From positions 1 to 35,572 of the forward strand of contig SUVX01000038.1 in NCBI GenBank assembly GCA_015061725.1: a stretch of 35,572 bases of DNA, in the 5' to 3' direction. A program made the position numbers and the translations under genes. The notes beneath the pieces were generated by a model. The model did no database searches. It was not told where the DNA came from and saw only the letters and a program-made list of their open reading frames with translations. Positions 31,782 to 35,572 of the stretch are shown piece after piece. The first letter of the stretch is position 1; each line of letters opens with the position of its first letter. This DNA comes from Lentisphaerota bacterium. GTDB lineage: Bacteria; Verrucomicrobiota; Lentisphaeria; Victivallales; Victivallaceae.

Positions 31782-33517
31782 CACCTGATTTTGAGGAAAA
31801 ACAATCAGGATTTGCCGGTGTTCTGTTATGGATTTTTGCCGGAACGGTCCTGTTTATGTTCCTCGGACTTCATGCCTTCTGGGGAGTGGAGGGACGATGG
31901 GCTGAAACGGCGCGCGAAATGCTCCTTACAGGGGAGTATCTCAGGACTGTTTTCAACTTTAAAGCACTGCCGTATCAGCCGCTGTTGTCTTATTGGCAGC
32001 AGATTCCTTTCATTCATCTGTTGGGGGTGGAGGAATTTGCGGTCCGTATCCCCGGCGTGCTGACGGCTCTGGCGGGACTTGCCGGCACGTTCATTCTGGC
32101 ACGGAAAATCTTTGACCGCACAACTGCCGTATTAAGTTCGTGGTTTCTGCTTTCGACTTACGGCTTTCTTTTCTGGAGCCGGACCGTTTCCGCCGAAATC
32201 ACGGGTATGGCCTTTGCCGTATTGGGTGTTGCCTGGTTTATTTGTGCTGAAAACAAATCCGCATGGATCAAATATCCCGTCTTTTATCTGCTGCTTCTGA
32301 TCGGTGCTTCTGCCAAAGGTTTTCAATTTATTTTTGTTCCGGTTCTCTTTCTGATTCCGCATCTTTTTTCTGAAAAGAAGTGGCGCAGCTGTATCAATGC
32401 GGCTCATGTGATTTCTCTGCTGAGTGGATTCCTGCTGTTTCTTCTGCCCTTTTTTCTGGCGGAACTGGAAGTTTGCGGTTCATTTCTGGCGTCATTCAAA
32501 ACACTTTTGATATCTGAAATGCTCTGCAAAATTTTCTCTTTTGGCGGCGGACGCGCGGCATTTTTCAGCTGTTTGTCAAATCTGCCGCGCCTGCTTCTGC
32601 CCTGGACGCCTTTTTTCATTTTTGCCCTCATTGCCGCCGTCAAAAAACGGAAAAGTCTCGACCGCAGATACTTTGATTTTTTTACAGGCATACTTCTTCT
32701 GATTATCTTTTTCACGGTCAATCCGCCTCAGCGCTGGTACTTTATTCTGCCGCTGGTGCCTTTTTGCTGTATTTTTACGGCATCCATGCTCTGCCGTGAA
32801 GATGTCGATCCGCTTTTCGGATATCTGACAGTTTTCATGCGCTGGGTGGTTGTGCTGACTGCATCGCTTGCTTTTGCCGCACCGGTTATGCTGCCGGTTT
32901 TTCAGATGATGTTCAAACAATTGCCGCCCGTGATGATCGTACTGGCTCTGCCGCTTGCCGGACTGACTGCGCTGATCGTCTGCATCATGGATAATGAACC
33001 GGGAAATAAAATTGAGTACCTGGCGGGGATTCCCCATCCGCTGGTTTCAACGGTATTGGGAACGGCGATTCTGTCGGCGACAGTCTTCTGCGTTATCCGT
33101 CCCGGCATGACCGTTTACCGGACGGGTAAGCCCTTCATCAAAAGTATTGCACCGCTTCTCTCAAATGTCCCCCCCGCAAATATTGTTTTTTACGGAACGG
33201 ATGATATTGCGGAGTTTCAGTTTTATCTGAACAGAAAACATCCGGTGACACTCCTTGAAAACGGTGAAATGAAAGGTTTTCTCAAACGTATCCCCGGGGA
33301 AAAAGTCGCCGTTTTCTGTTACGTCAAATCCGCATCTTACGCTTCTTTTATCAAGGAATCAACTGCCGCAGGTATTGCGCCGGCGGTACTGAAACCCGTC
33401 CGGCTTGAGCCGGGCAGAGGCAATAAGAAATGGGCATTATTTCTCTTTGAAGTTCCCTCCGTTCAGAAATCTGCCGGAGAAAAAAAAGTTCAACAAAACA
33501 CACTCAATATCAAGTGA
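31778..33517 (+). CDS. arnT: ArnT-like glycosyltransferase (lipid A aminoarabinose transferase family)
   Basis: 579 residues with about 11-13 hydrophobic segments, as in the PMT/ArnT superfamily (GT83). The first loop GVEGRWAETAREMLLTGEYL has the layout of 'DE.RYAE.AREML', but the usual catalytic Asp is Glu (Glu38). Later segments PLLSYWQQIPFIHLLGVEEFAVRIPG follow ArnT. It would attach Ara4N from undecaprenyl phosphate to lipid A on the periplasmic side. ATGA overlap with arnB. The C-terminal ~80 residues form a soluble domain. ArnT rather than another GT39/83 is inferred mainly from neighbours. Confidence 0.75.
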   Translation: MTPDFEEKQSGFAGVLLWIFAGTVLFMFLGLHAFWGVEGRWAETAREMLLTGEYLRTVFNFKALPYQPLLSYWQQIPFIHLLGVEEFAVRIPGVLTALAGLAGTFILARKIFDRTTAVLSSWFLLSTYGFLFWSRTVSAEITGMAFAVLGVAWFICAENKSAWIKYPVFYLLLLIGASAKGFQFIFVPVLFLIPHLFSEKKWRSCINAAHVISLLSGFLLFLLPFFLAELEVCGSFLASFKTLLISEMLCKIFSFGGGRAAFFSCLSNLPRLLLPWTPFFIFALIAAVKKRKSLDRRYFDFFTGILLLIIFFTVNPPQRWYFILPLVPFCCIFTASMLCREDVDPLFGYLTVFMRWVVVLTASLAFAAPVMLPVFQMMFKQLPPVMIVLALPLAGLTALIVCIMDNEPGNKIEYLAGIPHPLVSTVLGTAILSATVFCVIRPGMTVYRTGKPFIKSIAPLLSNVPPANIVFYGTDDIAEFQFYLNRKHPVTLLENGEMKGFLKRIPGEKVAVFCYVKSASYASFIKESTAAGIAPAVLKPVRLEPGRGNKKWALFLFEVPSVQKSAGEKKVQQNTLNIK

Positions 33518-33526
33518 GGTAATTAT

Positions 33527-34492
33527 ATGCAGAAAGATTATTCCGTCAATTATGTTTCCGTTGTCGTTCCCGTCTACAACGAGGAAGGCTGTCTTCAGGA
33601 GTTGATCGACCGCACCCTGAAAACACTGGATTCCACCGGAAAGAAATTTGAGTTTATTTTAATTGATGACGGCAGTCGCGACAGCTCCAGAGAAATCATC
33701 ACCCGCGCTTCTGAGAAGCGTCCTGATGAAGTCATCGGCTGTATCCTCAACCGCAACTACGGACAGCACTCAGCCATCATGGCAGGTTTTTCCATCGTCC
33801 GCGGCGACTTGATCATCACGCTGGATGCCGATCTTCAGAATCCGCCTGAAGAGATTCCCAATCTGATTGCCGCCGCCGAAAAAGGCAACGATGTTGTCGG
33901 CACCATCCGTCAGAACCGCCGCGATACGATTTTCCGCAAAACCGCTTCAAAAATCGTCAATCATGTCGCCCGTGTCGCTACCGGTGTCCGCATGAATGAC
34001 TACGGCTGTATGCTGCGCGCCTACCGCCGTTTTGTGGTTGATGCCATGCTCCAGTGCAATGAACGCAGCACCTTTATTCCCGTTCTGGGCAACAGTTTTG
34101 CCCGTACCACCTGTGAAATTCCCGTTGCACACGCCGCCCGCGCCGTCGGCGAATCCAAGTATTCCCTCTGGAAACTTATCAATCTGCAGTTCAATCTTCT
34201 GACCTGCATGACCACCGTTCCCCTGCGCCTTCTGACCTACTTCGGACTGCTCGCAGGTTTCAGCGGTTTTCTGCTGAGTTTATACATCATCATCCGCCGC
34301 TTCTGCTGGGATGACGGCGATCAGTGGGCAAACGGCGGCGTATTCACCCTCTTTGCCGTCATGTTTGTTTTTACCGGTATCCACATGGTCGGTATCGGCG
34401 TTATCGGCGAATACATCGGCAGACTCTACACCGATGTCCGCGCCAGACCCCGCTATTTCGTTGAAGAAATCACAGGACGCAAGGAGCAATAA
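33527..34492 (+). CDS. arnC: ArnC-like undecaprenyl-phosphate 4-deoxy-4-formamido-L-arabinose transferase
   Basis: 321 residues. GT2 domain with [44 protein letters not shown], the DxD segment [15 protein letters not shown] and [10 protein letters not shown], then two membrane helices (~235-258 and 275-298) and [21 protein letters not shown]. These match ArnC more closely than generic dolichol-phosphate transferases. It transfers formyl-Ara4N to undecaprenyl phosphate on the inner leaflet. GTGAGGT is seven bases before the ATG. Overlaps the next gene as TAATG. Confidence 0.9.
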   Translation: MQKDYSVNYVSVVVPVYNEEGCLQELIDRTLKTLDSTGKKFEFILIDDGSRDSSREIITRASEKRPDEVIGCILNRNYGQHSAIMAGFSIVRGDLIITLDADLQNPPEEIPNLIAAAEKGNDVVGTIRQNRRDTIFRKTASKIVNHVARVATGVRMNDYGCMLRAYRRFVVDAMLQCNERSTFIPVLGNSFARTTCEIPVAHAARAVGESKYSLWKLINLQFNLLTCMTTVPLRLLTYFGLLAGFSGFLLSLYIIIRRFCWDDGDQWANGGVFTLFAVMFVFTGIHMVGIGVIGEYIGRLYTDVRARPRYFVEEITGRKEQ

Positions 34493-34737
34493 TGAGACCC
34501 GCCGGAAAAAATCAGGACCCCTCCATGCTCCTGGGTATGGGACTGGATAACTCAGACGGTCACAAACGCGTCACCGAGGGCGAAAACTTCTGTCTGGTCG
34601 GCGGTTCTGAAGAAACGCACGAACGCATGACGGAAACGGCGATCAAATTCAACGAAAAACTTTCCCGCAAAGGCAAACGTCTTTCGGATCTTTCGCCCGA
34701 AGAATTCCGCGATCTTATGCAGGAGTCTTCTTCCTGA
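34492..34737 (+). CDS. Small uncharacterised protein at the end of the arn cluster
   Basis: 81 residues, charged and soluble, with no signal or membrane segment. Core: FCLVGGSEETHERMTETAIK, FNEKLSRKGKRLSDLSPEEF, RDLMQESSS. I do not recognise the family for certain. The TAATG overlap with arnC and its GC3-like codon use argue that it is real and co-expressed; it may belong to the sugar-modification cluster. Could be a regulatory or adaptor protein. Confidence 0.65.
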   Translation: MRPAGKNQDPSMLLGMGLDNSDGHKRVTEGENFCLVGGSEETHERMTETAIKFNEKLSRKGKRLSDLSPEEFRDLMQESSS

Positions 34738-34747
34738 GAGGTTTTTT
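34720..34747 (+). terminator. Weak terminator at the end of the arn operon
   Basis: CAGGAG (34720-34725) can pair with TTCCTG (34731-34736), followed after five bases by six T (34742-34747). The short stem and gap make it weak, but it sits at the last stop codon. Confidence 0.3.
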
Positions 34748-34903
34748 GGTGGGTACAGCCGCTGCGGTTTGCTGTGCGGTGATTGCCCCCGGCGGCACAT
34801 CAATCGCCCGAGCCAAACCACATTGCGGTATTGCAAACCCACGGGGTATCACATGGCTTGCCACGGCGTAGCCCGTCAGGGCGAAGACGGGCGCACCAAA
34901 ATT

Positions 34904-34939
34904 GTCAGACAGGTCAGACAGGTCAGACAGGTCAGACAC
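34904..34939. repeat. 9-bp minisatellite GTCAGACAG, array 1 (4 units)
   Basis: Three GTCAGACAG and a final GTCAGACAC without any spacer. Preceded by ATT. Confidence 0.95.
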
Positions 34940-34973
34940 AAGCGCCACGCCGCCGCCCCCCTGCGGGCGGCGC

Positions 34974-35009
34974 TTATGAGAGTTATGAGAATTATGAGAA
35001 TTATGAGAG
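34974..35009. repeat. 9-bp minisatellite TTATGAGAR, array 1 (4 units)
   Basis: TTATGAGAG, two TTATGAGAA, then TTATGAGAG, head to tail. Confidence 0.95.
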
Positions 35010-35156
35010 TTGCGGTTGGGGCGCCGATGAGCAATAATCACCCCAACGGTAACTCATCGCCCGAGCCAAACCACACTGCGGCACTGCAAACCCACTGGGT
35101 ATACAATGGCTTGCCACGGCGTAGCCCGTCAGGGCGAAGACGGGCGCACCCTTTTG

Positions 35157-35192
35157 ATCAGACAGGTCAGACAGGTCAGACAGGTCAGACAC
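35157..35192. repeat. 9-bp minisatellite GTCAGACAG, array 2 (4 units)
   Basis: Begins ATCAGACAG, then two GTCAGACAG and GTCAGACAC. Confidence 0.95.
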
Positions 35193-35313
35193 AAGCGCCA
35201 CGCCGCCGCCCCCCGCACACCGCCGCCGCCAAGTTGCCCGGCATTACCCTGCGGTAACTCTGTGCCCTAATTCTGAATAACCGCTGAGGTTTGCTATACC
35301 CTGCGGGCGGCGC

Positions 35314-35349
35314 TTATGAGAGTTATGAGAATTATGAGAATTATGAGAG
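35314..35349. repeat. 9-bp minisatellite TTATGAGAR, array 2 (4 units)
   Basis: Exact copy of the array at 34974-35009, 340 bases later. Confidence 0.95.
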
Positions 35350-35496
35350 TTGCGGTTGGGGCGCCGATGAGCAATAATCACCCCAATGGTAACTCATCGC
35401 CCGAGCCAAACCACACTGCGGCACAGCAAACCCACGGGGTATCACATGGCTTGCCACGGCGTAGCCCGTCAGGGCGAAGACGGGCGCACCCTTTTG

Positions 35497-35532
35497 ATCA
35501 GACAGGTCAGACAGGTCAGACAGGTCAGACAC
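35497..35532. repeat. 9-bp minisatellite GTCAGACAG, array 3 (4 units)
   Basis: Exact copy of the array at 35157-35192, 340 bases later. Confidence 0.95.
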
Positions 35533-35572
35533 AAGCGCCACGCCGCCGCCCCCCGCACACCGCCGCCGCCAA

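Larger units (their letters stand above)
34738..35572. repeat. Gene-free composite repeat region (340-bp tandem unit)
   Basis: Bases from about 34958 recur about 340 bases later (from about 35298) until the window edge, and a related but shorter-spaced module (period about 253) begins near 34800. Each unit combines a conserved block (TCGCCCGAGCCAAACCACA...), an array of GTCAGACAG units, and an array of TTATGAGAR units. GATGAG/CTCATC stems bracket a stretch ending in GGTAA. Open frames through it (DLSDLSD or RQVRQV peptides) follow from the 9-base period and are not counted as genes. Confidence 0.85.

Noticed and set aside
34769..35257. Repeat-encoded protein of up to 162 residues
   Set aside because: The frame is open only because 9-base repeats keep it so; no ribosome site, and the peptide is RQVRQV-type low complexity.
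34904..35532. CRISPR array
   Set aside because: The 9-base units abut without spacers, and the longer units are near-identical throughout with no variable spacers or cas genes.

Overview
The window looks like a chromosomal segment of a Gram-negative bacterium from the Lentisphaerae (Victivallis-like) within the PVC group. I infer this from a BamA-type outer-membrane assembly factor, an Arn-type lipid A modification cluster, a V-type ATPase with a DUF2764 gene, a MurB-Ddl fusion, an H-x9-DG-like pseudopilin carrying FTLIELL, and DUF4091/GH20/SGNH carbohydrate genes under a GntR-type regulator. I cannot confirm the taxon without a search.

Layout. 1-3677: two tandem paralogous membrane proteins (the first cut by the window edge), visibly more AT-rich than the rest. 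3723-4229 (minus): a lipocalin lipoprotein. 4285-4541: a gene-free block with a duplicated 76-bp repeat and a perfect 24-bp-arm palindrome. 14169 down to 4555 (minus): one long, tightly overlapping gene run, reading ntpE, DUF2764, ntpA, ntpB, ntpD, GNAT, hisI, murB-ddl fusion, a Cys-less redoxin/TPR protein, a small exported protein and DUF721. Many junctions are ATGA or TAATG overlaps. The membrane rotor and stator genes (I, K) of the V-ATPase are not in the window.

14170-14480 is a divergent promoter region. On the plus strand, 14481-21882 is a carbohydrate operon: a GntR-type regulator, a pseudopilin interrupted in frame by a repeat cassette, a secreted SGNH esterase, a secreted CBM9/DUF4091 protein and a GH20-like hexosaminidase. 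21883-22265 holds a promoter with operator-like palindromes and a potentially structured leader RNA with a terminator-like hairpin before prs.

22266-34737 is housekeeping and envelope: prs, rplY, pth, rpsF, ssb, rpsR, rplI, dnaB, bamA, mazG, then arnB, arnT-like, arnC and a small conserved-looking ORF. 34738-35572 has no convincing gene. It is a nested repeat region with 9-bp minisatellite arrays inside a 340-bp tandem repeat that runs off the window.

The most unusual things are: the in-frame repeat cassette that splits and duplicates the FTLIELL prepilin motif, with a related palindrome at 4.5 kb; the three-way-junction leader RNA before prs; and the minisatellite-rich repeat region after the arn cluster.
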